DNA of 43,252 nucleotides from Firmicutes bacterium UBA3936 (GCA_002385745.1 DGEC01000103.1:1-43252); one strand, 5' to 3'; positions 24,532 through 33,809 are shown, counted from the stretch's first letter. Notes: a model not told the origin generated them from the letters alone. Translations and numbers: made by a program.

Positions 24532-27500
24532 CTAATAATACTGCCGCCGCAGTTCCAGGAATTTATACTGGCTGTCAAAGCCTATCCTTTGCAGCGCTTT
24601 TTTGTAGGGGCTGCTTGGGGCGGGATCGCCGTTGATTGTCTCTACTTTTATACTGCGCAAAGGATTAAAATCACGTGTCAACAGTATCTTAAAGAAAGCC
24701 AGGTAATCGGGCAGAAGAGGATCACCGGGATCCGTTTTTATCAGCAGGGATTTTCCGTTGCCCCTTGCCGCCACTTTCAAGGACGAACCATGAAAAACTA
24801 TGAAATTCGCCGGCGCCCGGGCAGGCAAGTCCGCATCCAAACCGGGCAGTTTCAAGCCGCAGGGCGAAGCCGGGTCGCAGGCATTCAGCCAGTATATACA
24901 ATCTTCATTTAAGCCGGCCTGCAACAGGCGATAGGCCTCTTTGCCGATAAACTGCAGTCCGGACAGCCCGGCAAAAAAATACCCGGCATATAGCTCCCCT
25001 GAAAACTCCATCAGCCGCAGCGTGCGGAAAATATCCCGCCAGCGAAGCCCGGGCAATTCCTGCTGCAAGAGTTCGCGGAAAAGTACGCCATAGCGAAGCA
25101 GGAGCAGGCGGACTCTTTCCTTTACCAGCTCTTCCTGTTCAACGGCATCCTCCACATCATTTTGCGGCAAAAGATACCAGTTGCCCTGCAACGGTCGCGT
25201 GGCAGCCCAGCGGTTAAACCCCCGGCGGCGGCTGAAACGGCGGCCTTCATCCAGTGGTGACGCTTTAAAGTTGTTCAGTATTGCCATGCGCAGTACGGCA
25301 ATGCTGTCATTTGCCGCATAACCCCGCCAGACATGCTCCCAGAGGCGGTGTGTTAGTTCCTCCGAACTCAATCCGGAATTGCGGCAAAGTGTCAGAAAAT
25401 CATACCTGCCCTCAGGGTCGGGGAAAAGCGACACCGCTTCTCCCCTCTCTTCTTTTTGCTTATTATTTTCCGCTAAAGGGAATAACGGCAGGTCATCCCA
25501 AAAACAAAAGCCAATTTTCCTGTTTCTCCGGCCAAACCAAATCAGGTCGCTTGTCTGCAGCAGGCTGTCCGTCCAGGCGCAGCAGTACGGTTCCATGCGC
25601 GCCGGCAAAATTGCTTCCTCCCAAAGCCCGGCATGGGTAACATAGCCCAATAGGGGCTCCAGCTTTTGCTGCAGGTCTGCAAGCGTACTCCCCTTCTCCG
25701 CAACACCCTGGTGAACGGCCAAAAACAGCGGCAGCTTGTCAACAGGCAGGGCCTGGAACCGGGGACGGCGCGCGAGTCTTACCATCCGCAGCAGGCGCTC
25801 CATATTCTCCCTGTCGCACAGTGTCTCTTCACCCTCTTGCGCTTGCCTGTAGGTGACAATGCTTTCTTCTGCGACTAAAACATCTCTGATAGCTGTCCAA
25901 GCCTTTGCTGTCAGACCCAAGATTTTTTGCACAAACCCCGCAGTCACGGGGCCGTAGTACGACAGCCACTGGCTGACAAAAAACGGCGCCTCATACCGCT
26001 CCCGTTCTTCGTCTGGCAGAACTTCCGGCATACTCGCAAGTTTTTTCAATCCTTCTGCCAGCTTGCCCGCAGTTGCTTCATGCAGGGGTGCCGGGTTTAC
26101 AGCAGATAAATCAACCTGCAGTGCCCGGCAAATTCTTGGCAAAATTTCCAGTGCGCACAAACCTGCCCGTTCCGCGCGCGGCAAATGAATCCATGCGGCT
26201 TTTTCCCCCAGCTTGAGCAGAAAATCATCAATATCTACTAAATGGTCCCGCTCCAGCGCCTGAAACAGTTTTTCCGCCTCGTCAAAGGGAATAAACAGTC
26301 TTTCTTTCAGCCACAGCAAAAATTCCTCCTCATCGGCGGGGGAATATCCCAATGCGGTACGCTTAAGCTTCTCATCCAGCTCACTAACCAGTTCCTGCGG
26401 TATTTCCGGCTGTTGTTTCATATCCAGCAGTTCCCATAAAAGCTCGTCGCTTAAGCGGGACGGTTCTTCCGAAAAAGGCGCATCGTCTTCATACACATAT
26501 TTGTTGACCTGCCGCCAGATAAGGTCGGCACAAAACGGAGACGGCGCATGGGTGGCGGTTTCGCTGACCATGATTTGCCCGCTTCTGATTTCATCCAACA
26601 GCAGCTGCAGCGCAGGCAAATCAAATTCATCGGAAAGGCAGCTGCGCCAGGTTTCTATCAGAATGGGGAAATCTGCAAAGCGCGATACTGCCGCCAGCAG
26701 CTTTTTTGCTCTCAGACGGTTCAGCCATAAAGGCACGCGCTTTTTAAAACTTGCCTTGGGCAAGAGCAGCGCCCGCCCGGCATTCTCCCGGAATCTGGCG
26801 CCAAAAAAGGAGGAACTTTCAAGACTCCGGCGCAGAAGCTTTTCAATGTTTGCATTATCAAGCAAAGCAAACAAATCCGGCGGGGGAAAGTCATGCGGCA
26901 GCTGCAGCATGACGCTGTTGTTATTGGAGTAGATTTCCACCCGGCAGTTAAATTTTTCTTTCCAGGCAGCCGCAAGGGCTATGGCAAAAGGCTTGTTTAC
27001 CCTGCCTCCCCAGAAGGTGTGCAAAACTAACTGTTTGCCGTCCGTTTTATTCTCAGGGTCAATAATATGTTCAATCAAAAGGTGGTGCCTGTGCGGCAGT
27101 GGACTGCCCGTTGCGCTTTTTTGCCGCAGCAGGTATTCCGCAAGCTGCGCCGCCGCCTCCTGCGACCAGTTGTATTCTTCAGACAACCTGCGGGCAAATT
27201 CACCGGGACTTCTGTTCAGGCATTCGTCTGCTTCTTCCAAAAAGAGCCCGATCTTTTCTGCATAGAAAAAGTCACGCTGCTGCTCTTCCGCCCGCCAGAA
27301 GGGGATGATGTTGAACGCCCTGTCACCGGGCACCACTTCTACGTCACTGTGCGTAATCCGGACAATTTGCCACAGCTGCGTGCCCAAGAGAAACGTGTCA
27401 TTTAACCTGCGCTCCCAGACAAACTCTTCGTCCAGTTCACCGATTTTGGCTTTCGTATCCGCCAGGCGCAGGTTATAATAGCCACGGTCGGGGATGGTTC

Positions 27501-29001
27501 CTCCTCCCAGGTAGATCAGGCGCTCCGCCCCCTCACGTGCCCTGACGGTGTTGTCCAGCCTGTCCCAAATTATCCACGGGTTCAGCTCGCGCAGGCGCGT
27601 CTCCGCATAGTGGCCGGCCAGCATCTGCAAAAGCAGTTCGTAGCTTTTGCGGGATAATTTGCGGTAGGGATAGCTTGTTTTTAGAAAGGCGTAGAGCTCG
27701 TCTATGTTCCATTTTTTAACGGCTGTCATGGAGACTATCACCTGGGCCAGCACATCCAGCGGCGCCTCAACGGGATGAAGCGGTTCAATTTCAGTTGAGG
27801 ATAAATTTATTGAAGTTGCCGCCGCCTCCACAAAATCAATGCCGGAGACGGGATATAGCGTGCCCCGGCTGACCTGCCCCACGCTATGGCCGGCCCGGCC
27901 GATTCTCTGGACGGCCGAGCTCAAAGACGGCGGGGACTGCACAAGCAGCACTTCATCCAAATCACCGATATCAATTCCCAGTTCCAGTGAGTTTGTCGCC
28001 ACAATCCCTTTCAGTTCGCCCAGCTTCAGTTTTTCTTCCACCGCCAGGCGCAGCTCTCTGGCAAGGGATCCGTGGTGCGAATAAACAAGCGTTTCACAGG
28101 CGCAGTCGTTGATAAAGCGGGTTAATTTCTCCACCAGGCGCCGGTTATTGCAAAAAACCAGCGTCGACCTGTTCTGCCGGACCCTGGCACATAAAGTTTT
28201 TGCCAATTCCCGCCACAGGCCGTCCTTTTCCCCGGCCTGTCCATATGTAACCGTATCAACCTGCAAAAAGTACTTTTTCTTTGCTGCGCCCCGGCAAACG
28301 GCAACTTTTCTTTTCCGGTAATGATAATTGTCGCCCCGGCGCTGTAAAGTCCAGCCGCCCACGAAGTCCGCCGCCGCAGCAACAGGATTGACCGTTGCCG
28401 ACAAGGCTATCCGCTGAAATTCGCCGGCAAGCGGCACCAGCCTGTCCACTGCCGTTATCAGGTGAGTGCCCCTTTTTGTGGCCAGCACTGCATGGATTTC
28501 ATCCAAAATAACGGTGCGGATGCCGCTTAGCATCCGGCGGTTGTTTTTCGAGGTGAGGATGAGATTCAAGGACTCCGGTGTAGTAATCAGGATTTCCGGC
28601 GGCCTGCGCAGCATTTCCCGGCGTTCGTCCTGCGGTGTGTCGCCGCTGCGGGTAAGAACCCGTATGGCGGGAAACTTTTCGTTATTGGCGGCAAAATACT
28701 GCTTTAACTCCTGCAGCGGCCCCAGCAGGTTGCGCCGGACGTCGTTATTTAACGCCTTCAGCGGTGAAACATACAGTACACGGGTCTCTCCGCCCTGCCA
28801 CTCCCCGGTAATAAGCTGCTGCAGGGCCCATAAAAAAGCCGTCAATGTTTTCCCGCTGCCGGTAGGAGCGGTAATCAGCACATGTTCACCGCGGGCAATC
28901 TGCGGCCAGGCCTTTTGCTGAATATCGGTCGGTTCACCGAGCTTCTCGCTGAACCACCTGCAGATAAGCGGATGAAACAATTGCAGTACCGGATGCTCCA
29001 T
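24532..29001 (-). CDS. lhr: Lhr-type large DEAD/DEAH helicase
   Basis: The protein is about 1489 residues, the full-length Lhr size. Helicase motifs are clear: Q-motif region EPTDIQQKAWPQIARGEHVL, Walker A APTGSGKT at residues 45-52, DEIH box in VILDEIHAVLA, SAT motif LSATVNP, and motif VI in QRIGRAGHSVGQVSRG. A winged-helix/DEAD-associated core follows. The long C-terminal half corresponds to the Lhr-CTD, for which AlkZ-like DNA glycosylase folds are known in homologues. It is an ATP-dependent 3'-5' DNA helicase implicated in repair. I chose the ATG at 29001 because AGGAGCAGGAG lies upstream; the frame is open to 29076. Confidence 0.92.
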   Translation of the reverse strand: MEHPVLQLFHPLICRWFSEKLGEPTDIQQKAWPQIARGEHVLITAPTGSGKTLTAFLWALQQLITGEWQGGETRVLYVSPLKALNNDVRRNLLGPLQELKQYFAANNEKFPAIRVLTRSGDTPQDERREMLRRPPEILITTPESLNLILTSKNNRRMLSGIRTVILDEIHAVLATKRGTHLITAVDRLVPLAGEFQRIALSATVNPVAAAADFVGGWTLQRRGDNYHYRKRKVAVCRGAAKKKYFLQVDTVTYGQAGEKDGLWRELAKTLCARVRQNRSTLVFCNNRRLVEKLTRFINDCACETLVYSHHGSLARELRLAVEEKLKLGELKGIVATNSLELGIDIGDLDEVLLVQSPPSLSSAVQRIGRAGHSVGQVSRGTLYPVSGIDFVEAAATSINLSSTEIEPLHPVEAPLDVLAQVIVSMTAVKKWNIDELYAFLKTSYPYRKLSRKSYELLLQMLAGHYAETRLRELNPWIIWDRLDNTVRAREGAERLIYLGGGTIPDRGYYNLRLADTKAKIGELDEEFVWERRLNDTFLLGTQLWQIVRITHSDVEVVPGDRAFNIIPFWRAEEQQRDFFYAEKIGLFLEEADECLNRSPGEFARRLSEEYNWSQEAAAQLAEYLLRQKSATGSPLPHRHHLLIEHIIDPENKTDGKQLVLHTFWGGRVNKPFAIALAAAWKEKFNCRVEIYSNNNSVMLQLPHDFPPPDLFALLDNANIEKLLRRSLESSSFFGARFRENAGRALLLPKASFKKRVPLWLNRLRAKKLLAAVSRFADFPILIETWRSCLSDEFDLPALQLLLDEIRSGQIMVSETATHAPSPFCADLIWRQVNKYVYEDDAPFSEEPSRLSDELLWELLDMKQQPEIPQELVSELDEKLKRTALGYSPADEEEFLLWLKERLFIPFDEAEKLFQALERDHLVDIDDFLLKLGEKAAWIHLPRAERAGLCALEILPRICRALQVDLSAVNPAPLHEATAGKLAEGLKKLASMPEVLPDEERERYEAPFFVSQWLSYYGPVTAGFVQKILGLTAKAWTAIRDVLVAEESIVTYRQAQEGEETLCDRENMERLLRMVRLARRPRFQALPVDKLPLFLAVHQGVAEKGSTLADLQQKLEPLLGYVTHAGLWEEAILPARMEPYCCAWTDSLLQTSDLIWFGRRNRKIGFCFWDDLPLFPLAENNKQKEERGEAVSLFPDPEGRYDFLTLCRNSGLSSEELTHRLWEHVWRGYAANDSIAVLRMAILNNFKASPLDEGRRFSRRRGFNRWAATRPLQGNWYLLPQNDVEDAVEQEELVKERVRLLLLRYGVLFRELLQQELPGLRWRDIFRTLRLMEFSGELYAGYFFAGLSGLQFIGKEAYRLLQAGLNEDCIYWLNACDPASPCGLKLPGLDADLPARAPANFIVFHGSSLKVAARGNGKSLLIKTDPGDPLLPDYLAFFKILLTRDFNPLRSIKVETINGDPAPSSPYKKALQRIGFDSQYKFLELRRQYY

Positions 29002-29072
29002 ACTACTCCTGCTCCTTTCGGCAGCGCCGGTTTCTTCACTCTGATTGCTTCCTTTTATTTTACCACATTTCC

Positions 29073-29560
29073 TCACATTGGCTTTTTGTTTTCATTAAGT
29101 CTCTCAATAATCTTTTGCAGCCTTCTTTTTCTGGTATCCTCTTTTTTAGCATCCAAATACAGTGCCGTATATGTCATTTTTACAGAGGCAGACATTTTCA
29201 GAAAATTAGACAACGCCGGTTCGGAGCCTGACAGGGCGCTTATTAAAAGGCCAATCTGCTCATCACTGATAGGTTCGGCTTTGGGCGCGTTCCAAGCGCC
29301 GCTCTTTTTGGCTTGCTCAACGGCAGCCATTCCGTATTCGGTCATTTTGCCGCTTTCCATTAAAGCTTTTACCAGCTTTTTATTCTTTTCCGACCATTTG
29401 CTGCCTTTTCTCCGGGGAGTAAATTTTTTCATGTATTTACTTTCATCTGTTCTCTTGGGCTAGCCGTCAATCCACCCAAAGCATAATGCTTCTTCCAGAG
29501 CTTCGTCCGGCTTAATGGTTTGAAGTTTGCCTGCTTTGCCAAAAACCATCCATATCGAAC
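29073..29560 (-). pseudogene. YdeI/OmpD-associated family gene with an amber stop
   Basis: The open part from the ATG at 29432 gives 119 residues matching the C-terminal half of YdeI-like proteins (FTPRRKGSKWSEKNKKLV, then GKMTEYGMAAVEQAKKSG). The same frame continues upstream through TAG at 29462-29460 into DEALEEALCFGWIDG, the conserved N-terminal YdeI motif, and back to a plausible FGKAGKLQTIKP. The gene is therefore broken by one in-frame amber codon, and no N-terminal start is evident. The short ATG product could still be made. Its end overlaps the open frame upstream of the lhr start. Some family members are linked to bacteriocin tolerance. Confidence 0.78.
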
Positions 29561-29563
29561 ATC

Positions 29564-29581
29564 GCCGGCCAAAAGGCCGGC
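29564..29581. other. Perfect GC-rich hairpin
   Basis: GCCGGCC and GGCCGGC arms enclose AAAA (TTTT on the other strand). There is no clean T-run on either side. It may be a weak terminator for the region upstream of the broken YdeI gene. Bases 29582-29784 hold AT-rich sequence in which I find no gene. Confidence 0.45.
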
Positions 29582-29853
29582 TACTATCTTCTCTTTTGGA
29601 ACTAAAAAAAGATCGGGTAGATTTTTGGGACTTTTGAATGCCTCTAAGTTATTACATAATATAACAGATATTTCAACTACAATCTACTAATTCATAATTT
29701 AAACAATTTATTCTTCACATATCTCTTGCAGTTTATTAATTAGAAGTATCTGCCTTTCAACCGGCGTTTTTTATCACGGTATCTTTGATAATAATACTGC
29801 AGACGGGAAACATATCTAAGACAGAATATTTCGATCTGAAAGGGGCTGTAACC

Positions 29854-30279
29854 ATTAAGACGGTTAATGAGTTAAACACCCTGTTAGTGGGCGAACATAT
29901 GGCAATTCAGTCCTATGAATATTTTTTCACTCAAGTTGAAAACCCTGACGTTAAAAAAACACTGCAAAAAATTCAGCAGGAGCATAAGCTTCATGCCATG
30001 AAAATTGCCGAGCAAATTCAGAACCTGGGCGGACATCCTGTTAATGATATTCCAATGGCAAGCGAATTGATGCTGAAGCTAAAAAGCCTGCACAAAAAAG
30101 ACCTGGACTCAATCCTTAAGGACGCCTACACAGGGGAAAAAAGGGGCATTGAAGCGGCAAAGGAAATTACAAAGGGCGACCTTGACAGTGACAGCAAAAA
30201 ACTGATTCAGAATATTTTACAGGAAGATACACAGCATCTTTCCCTCCTGGAGGACCTTATCAGCCAAACAAAACATTAG
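29854..30279 (+). CDS. Ferritin-like di-iron domain protein
   Basis: The product is about 141 residues and is a four-helix bundle. Metal-ligand motifs recur in order: GEHMAIQSYE, EHKLHAM, GEKRGIEAAKE and ILQEDTQHLSLLEDL, the E / ExxH pattern of ferritin-like or rubrerythrin-like proteins. The open frame runs back to a TTG at 29785 without a ribosome site. An ATT at 29854 lies eight bases from AAAGGGG (29839-29845) and gives the expected N-terminus (M)KTVNELNTLLVGEHM, so ATT initiation is favoured. Its role is probably metal storage or oxidative-stress defence. It is followed by a strong hairpin and stands alone between decayed genes. Confidence 0.82.
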   Translation: MKTVNELNTLLVGEHMAIQSYEYFFTQVENPDVKKTLQKIQQEHKLHAMKIAEQIQNLGGHPVNDIPMASELMLKLKSLHKKDLDSILKDAYTGEKRGIEAAKEITKGDLDSDSKKLIQNILQEDTQHLSLLEDLISQTKH

Positions 30280-30326
30280 GTTTGCCCAGTAAATGCATGT
30301 TCACAAGTGTTGCCTTATTATAAGAC

Positions 30327-30352
30327 AAGCTGGTCTTTCCCAAGGCCAGCTT
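30327..30352. terminator. Bidirectional terminator hairpin
   Basis: Eleven-base arms (30327-30337 and 30342-30352, one G-U pair) enclose TCCC. It is flanked by TTTTAATT on the plus side. It sits between the ferritin-like gene and the convergent NUDIX relic and can serve both strands. Confidence 0.7.
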
Positions 30353-30794
30353 TTAATTATGATTAGAGGACAAATGTTTCAGAAACTCCTCCACTTTTTT
30401 ATGCAACAATGGCTGAATCAAAGGATATGCCAGGTTTTCTTCCGGGAAATCCGGAAAAAAACAAACTTCTTTTATTTCAGACCCAGCCGTCATTCCCCCA
30501 TCGTTTTTATCTCGGCATAATAAAGATTCCCGTATGTTATTTTTTCATTATTATCAACTGAGTAAGTACAAACCGGAATCAACTCAACTCATTTGCCCCT
30601 GTTTCCTCAAACAATTCACGCCGGGCAGCTTCTTCCGGCTTTTCAAAAGCTACCCGGCGTCCCCCCGGAATCTCCATAGCATCACGTTTCTGATGCCATA
30701 CCAGTATCCATTTACCGTTGTATCTTGAGACTATCACTACATATGTTATTTGCTCGTCCCCGACAGATCCAAGTTTAGAAAAAGTTATTATCAT
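30353..30794 (-). pseudogene. NUDIX hydrolase gene with two frameshift lesions
   Basis: The 5' part (from the ATG at 30794, with GGAGGAAGC upstream) contains an intact NUDIX box in GGRRVAFEKPEEAARRELFEET. The frame is then lost at a tandem 5-base duplication (30580-30589). Removing one copy continues the protein as ELIPVCTYSVDNNEKITYGN. A second shift at a run of five G (30495-30499) leads to GSEIKEVCFFPDFPEENLAY, then IQPLLHKKVEEFL and a stop at 30355-30353. All three pieces fit a single ~147-residue NUDIX protein. The truncated product of 71 residues would end just after the NUDIX box. Confidence 0.85.
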
Positions 30795-30894
30795 TTGCTT
30801 CCTCCATTATTGTTAGGAGCATAAAAGTCCCGACAAATCTCATAACTTAAGTGACGCCGCCGTATACTCATAACTAATTAACATTTCACTTTGG

Positions 30895-31320
30895 TTAATT
30901 TTTATTTTTTATTGTATCCGAATTCTCGGGTAAGCAGATCGTACTGATGATTGCACTTAATCCGTTGCGCTTCAGCCTTGTCTGCAGGTTTTTTATATTT
31001 GCCCGGCGATAAATGCCGGAAATCTGCTTTTCCAAATTGAAAGAACGGACAATAATCATGCCGTTTAGCATATCCTTCAGCCGGGAGTTGAGCTCTTCCA
31101 GGTTCTGCTGGGCTTTAATACTTAATTTCTGCAGGGTCTTTGCCGTAAGGTAGTTGAAAATCAGAGGCAAAACTCCGATTATTATAGTACAAGCAGTCTT
31201 TTGCTGATAATTAAAAGATAGGCAATACCGCCAAGCAGCATGATAACCTGGGAAATTAGAGAGAAAAAGAAGTTGCCAAAAACCGCGCCGGCTGCATTAA
31301 TATTGTTAGTCAGGCATTAC
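30895..31320 (-). pseudogene. Remnant of an ABC exporter membrane domain (second gene)
   Basis: The frame from about 31320 encodes NNINAAGAVFGNFFFSLISQ, then VIMLLGGIAYLLIISKR, helices of an ABC-exporter transmembrane domain. After two stops near 31190 a shifted frame continues with LIFNYLTAKTLQKLSIKAQQ and the coupling region NGMIIVRSFNLEKQ. The start, the later helices and the whole ATPase domain are missing, and the sequence ends in low-complexity codons. It is a different paralogue from the fragment just upstream. Confidence 0.72.
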
Positions 31321-31904
31321 AGCCTGCAGGCGTCCGTTTAGGTAAGCCAAATCAACTGCAGCTTTCGCGGCAGAAACAGCGCGGCTGCGGAAACGGGTAC
31401 TCAAATAATTCTTAAGCAAAAAGGCCTTGCTGATTGCAATGCCTCCCGTCGCGTCCTGGGCCAAGGCATTTACTCCGGCCAGGTTTTCCTGATACTTCCG
31501 CGACGCCTCCCCCAACGGCTTGCCCATGACACTGGCTAAAAACAGTATAATAGGACCCAGAATCAGGCCCAGAATAATTACCCTCCAGGAGATAAAAAAC
31601 AGGTACACAAGGGTGAAAATCATACTGATTATGCTGAAAAAAAGGCCTGGCAGGCTATTGTTTATAAGAGCTCCGCTGTGCCTGCGCTCAAGCTCCGCAT
31701 AATCCACTGTGCCGAGCTTGTCTGTAATATCCTGCGCAGGTTGAAGACAATCTTTTCTGCCGTATAGGCAGAAAGCAGGAACCGTATTTGAGACAGCAAC
31801 AGTACAAACAGTGCAACAGCGACAAACAGCTTAACAACTGTGAGAAAATCATGCCAGTTTTTGGCCAGGGCCGTATCAAGAAGAAGGCCGTTGTAGCAGG
31901 TAAT
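31306..31904 (-). pseudogene. Remnant of an ABC exporter membrane domain (first gene)
   Basis: The frame from 31904 encodes DTALAKNWHDFLTVVKLFVA and LLSQIRFLLSAYTAEKIVFNLRR. A one-base loss near 31710 shifts it to KLGTVDYAELERRHSGALIN, which then runs through three helices and the coupling loop (GGIAISKAFLLKN) to a stop at 31306. This is the first half of an MdlB/LmrA-type ABC half-transporter without its ATPase domain. With the next fragment it looks like a former heterodimeric exporter pair collapsed by internal deletion. Confidence 0.75.
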
Positions 31905-31966
31905 TTATATATTCTAAAAAATTCTCTTGATATGTCCCCAAAGCAAACAATTTTTTCTCGAATTAA

Positions 31967-31995
31967 GATAGGAGAGGCTTTTAGCCGCTCCTATC
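31967..31995 (-). terminator. Hairpin downstream of the sigma-factor operon
   Basis: GATAGGAG and CTCCTATC arms plus an inner GGCT/AGCC stem around TTT, with one A-G mismatch, give a 12-pair stem. On the minus strand it is followed by TTAATT. It lies about 130 bases past the stop at 32123. The T-run is imperfect. Confidence 0.6.
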
Positions 31996-32122
31996 CTGCA
32001 CTGCCGTACATGCCGGCCTGGCACACGGCGGTTTGTCAGAAGTTTACATCAAGTACCTTTATGTCTGGTATATGGAACAAAAAATTGCAAGACGCTTATT
32101 GGTTAAATGCTAAAAACAAGTG

Positions 32123-33334
32123 TTAAAAGCGGTAGCTTGCGGCCGATATCTTGACAACATTTTGCTCATCATCAGCCAGTGGTTTAGCATCGGGCGGCTC
32201 TTCTTTTAATTTATCCTTGCCGGAATCTGTAATAACTCCTATATTTTGCGAAACCAGTTCAACCGCTCCCCTCTGTTCAGCTTGGCAGCATACTGCCCCG
32301 CAGCCGATAAATTCTAATTTTGCCTCAATTTCATCAGGTGTTATGTCCCCGGCAAGGTAAACAACGCCGCAATTAAGAACCGTTATTCCCTCCTCGCTTT
32401 TCTCTACCGTTCTCTTGTCAAGATGCAGAATCCCTCTGTCCTTAATGAATGTCCCGTTAACCGGCCACAATTCCTTAAACTCGATGTCTTTTTTGAGGAT
32501 GATGTCTTTATACTTTTTAGCAGTAATTACGGTGCCTTCGATAATTGCGCCGGACAAGCTTTCAAGTGTGCTTTCACTTTCGCTGTTCACGGTTAAATCC
32601 CCGTCAATAAAGAGTTTGTTTCCGTACTTGCTTAGCAATTTATCATTCAACACGCAGCTTTTTACATAAGCGTAGCCGCTTGGGATCATTATCAGATCGA
32701 CATTTTCAGCAAACAAAGGAACTGCCGCTTCAAATATGTCTTCTGCGATAAATGCCTTCTTTGTAGTAAAAGTAACCCCTCTTTCTGCCAGTGCGGCGAT
32801 ATCCAGGCTACTGTCCAGCATAGCTATGGACCTTTTTGCATAATATTTTTTCCCTTTTGCCCTTATGGCGAAGCTTTTATCCACGACAAAATTGTCCTTT
32901 AACTTTATTGCGTCCCCCGGATAAACCTCCATCGTTCCATTTACTATTAACGGCGGCAATATCTTTAAATCTGCAGGGCATTCAACATCTCCGTTTACAG
33001 TAATTTTAATAATATTCTCAAAGGCTTGCTGCGATACATCCGGGCTGATTTTCAGACTGCCGTTGACAATCAACACAACCGGTTTTGTAAATACTGTTCC
33101 TGCATTAAGTTCATAGTAACCGGCTATAAACAAAATTTCGGCTTCTTTAGGCAATTTAATAATATCAGCGGCATTCATGTTAACTTGGTATTTTGCCATC
33201 AACTCTGCTGCTTCCGCGCTTACAGCTATAACCGCCGCATTAATTGTCACACTCTCATATTGTTCCAGGACGGCCTCCGTAATAAACCTGGCATCACAGG
33301 ATGTAGTGTTAACAAAAAGTTTTCTCTTCTGCAA
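32123..33334 (-). CDS. Unknown repeat-rich, beta-solenoid-like protein
   Basis: The product is about 403 residues with no signal peptide or membrane helix. Short beta-strand repeats recur: VLIVNGSLKISPD, ITVNGDVECPADL, PLIVNGTMEVYPGD, LFIDGDLTVNSE, AIIEGTVITAK, VVYLAGDITPDE. The hydrophobic-x-G-x-hydrophobic rhythm resembles bactofilins and other polymer-forming beta-helix proteins, but I cannot assign it to one. GCGAVCCQ near the C-terminus is a Cys-rich spot. I chose the TTG at 33334, two bases after the sigma-factor stop, because AAAGGGG is well placed; a longer frame starts at 33364. It is co-transcribed with the ECF sigma factor and could be a partner or modulator. Confidence 0.75.
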   Translation of the reverse strand: MQKRKLFVNTTSCDARFITEAVLEQYESVTINAAVIAVSAEAAELMAKYQVNMNAADIIKLPKEAEILFIAGYYELNAGTVFTKPVVLIVNGSLKISPDVSQQAFENIIKITVNGDVECPADLKILPPLIVNGTMEVYPGDAIKLKDNFVVDKSFAIRAKGKKYYAKRSIAMLDSSLDIAALAERGVTFTTKKAFIAEDIFEAAVPLFAENVDLIMIPSGYAYVKSCVLNDKLLSKYGNKLFIDGDLTVNSESESTLESLSGAIIEGTVITAKKYKDIILKKDIEFKELWPVNGTFIKDRGILHLDKRTVEKSEEGITVLNCGVVYLAGDITPDEIEAKLEFIGCGAVCCQAEQRGAVELVSQNIGVITDSGKDKLKEEPPDAKPLADDEQNVVKISAASYRF

Positions 33335-33335
33335 T

Positions 33336-33809
33336 TTAATATTCCCCTTTCCTAATTGACTCAAAATACAACTTTACCAGTCTGCCCCTGGCACATGCCA
33401 ATTTAGTGCGCACCGTTGATGGCGCCAGATTAAACATCTCGCCCAGTTCCGTAGAATTATATCCTTCCATGTGTCTCAGCCAAAACAATGCCGCTTCTTG
33501 GGCCGGCAGCTCATTGCAAAGCATCCTCACCATAACTTCACTCAAATCATCTTCGACTGAATAATATAAGTGCTTCTCCGGCTTGACTGCAGCCCTCCGC
33601 ATCCAGTCAATAAAAACGTTTTTTGCCGTTTTGTACAACCAGGCCCGGCATTGTACTTTTTTCAAACCGTTTAATACATGTGCCTTCTCCAACGCCCGCA
33701 TAAAGGTCTCCTGCACAATATCTTCAGCCAGAGGCCGGTTGTTATTGGAGAGGTTCAGGCAAAACCACAGCAGCTGATCATAAAAATCTTTATACAGCTC
33801 GGCAATCAC
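33336..33809 (-). CDS. ECF-type RNA polymerase sigma factor
   Basis: The protein has 157 residues. Region 2 is seen in LAEDIVQETFMRALEKAHVL and CRAWLYKTAKNVFIDWMRR, and region 4 in LPAQEAALFWLRHMEGYN followed by STELGEMFNLAPSTVRTKLA. Length and domains match group 4 sigma factors. The GTG start has GGAGGGAGAGG upstream. No anti-sigma factor with a membrane helix is adjacent; the following gene encodes a soluble repeat protein instead. Its target promoters are unknown. Confidence 0.9.
   Translation of the reverse strand: MIAELYKDFYDQLLWFCLNLSNNNRPLAEDIVQETFMRALEKAHVLNGLKKVQCRAWLYKTAKNVFIDWMRRAAVKPEKHLYYSVEDDLSEVMVRMLCNELPAQEAALFWLRHMEGYNSTELGEMFNLAPSTVRTKLACARGRLVKLYFESIRKGEY

Noticed and set aside
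24397..24912. 171-residue plus-strand open frame
   Set aside because: Antisense to pepF and the lhr end, with no recognisable domain.
29564..29581. GC-rich hairpin as a dispersed repeat element
   Set aside because: I found no second copy in the window.
29582..29853. Riboswitch upstream of the ferritin-like gene
   Set aside because: The stretch is AT-rich without a recognisable aptamer pattern.
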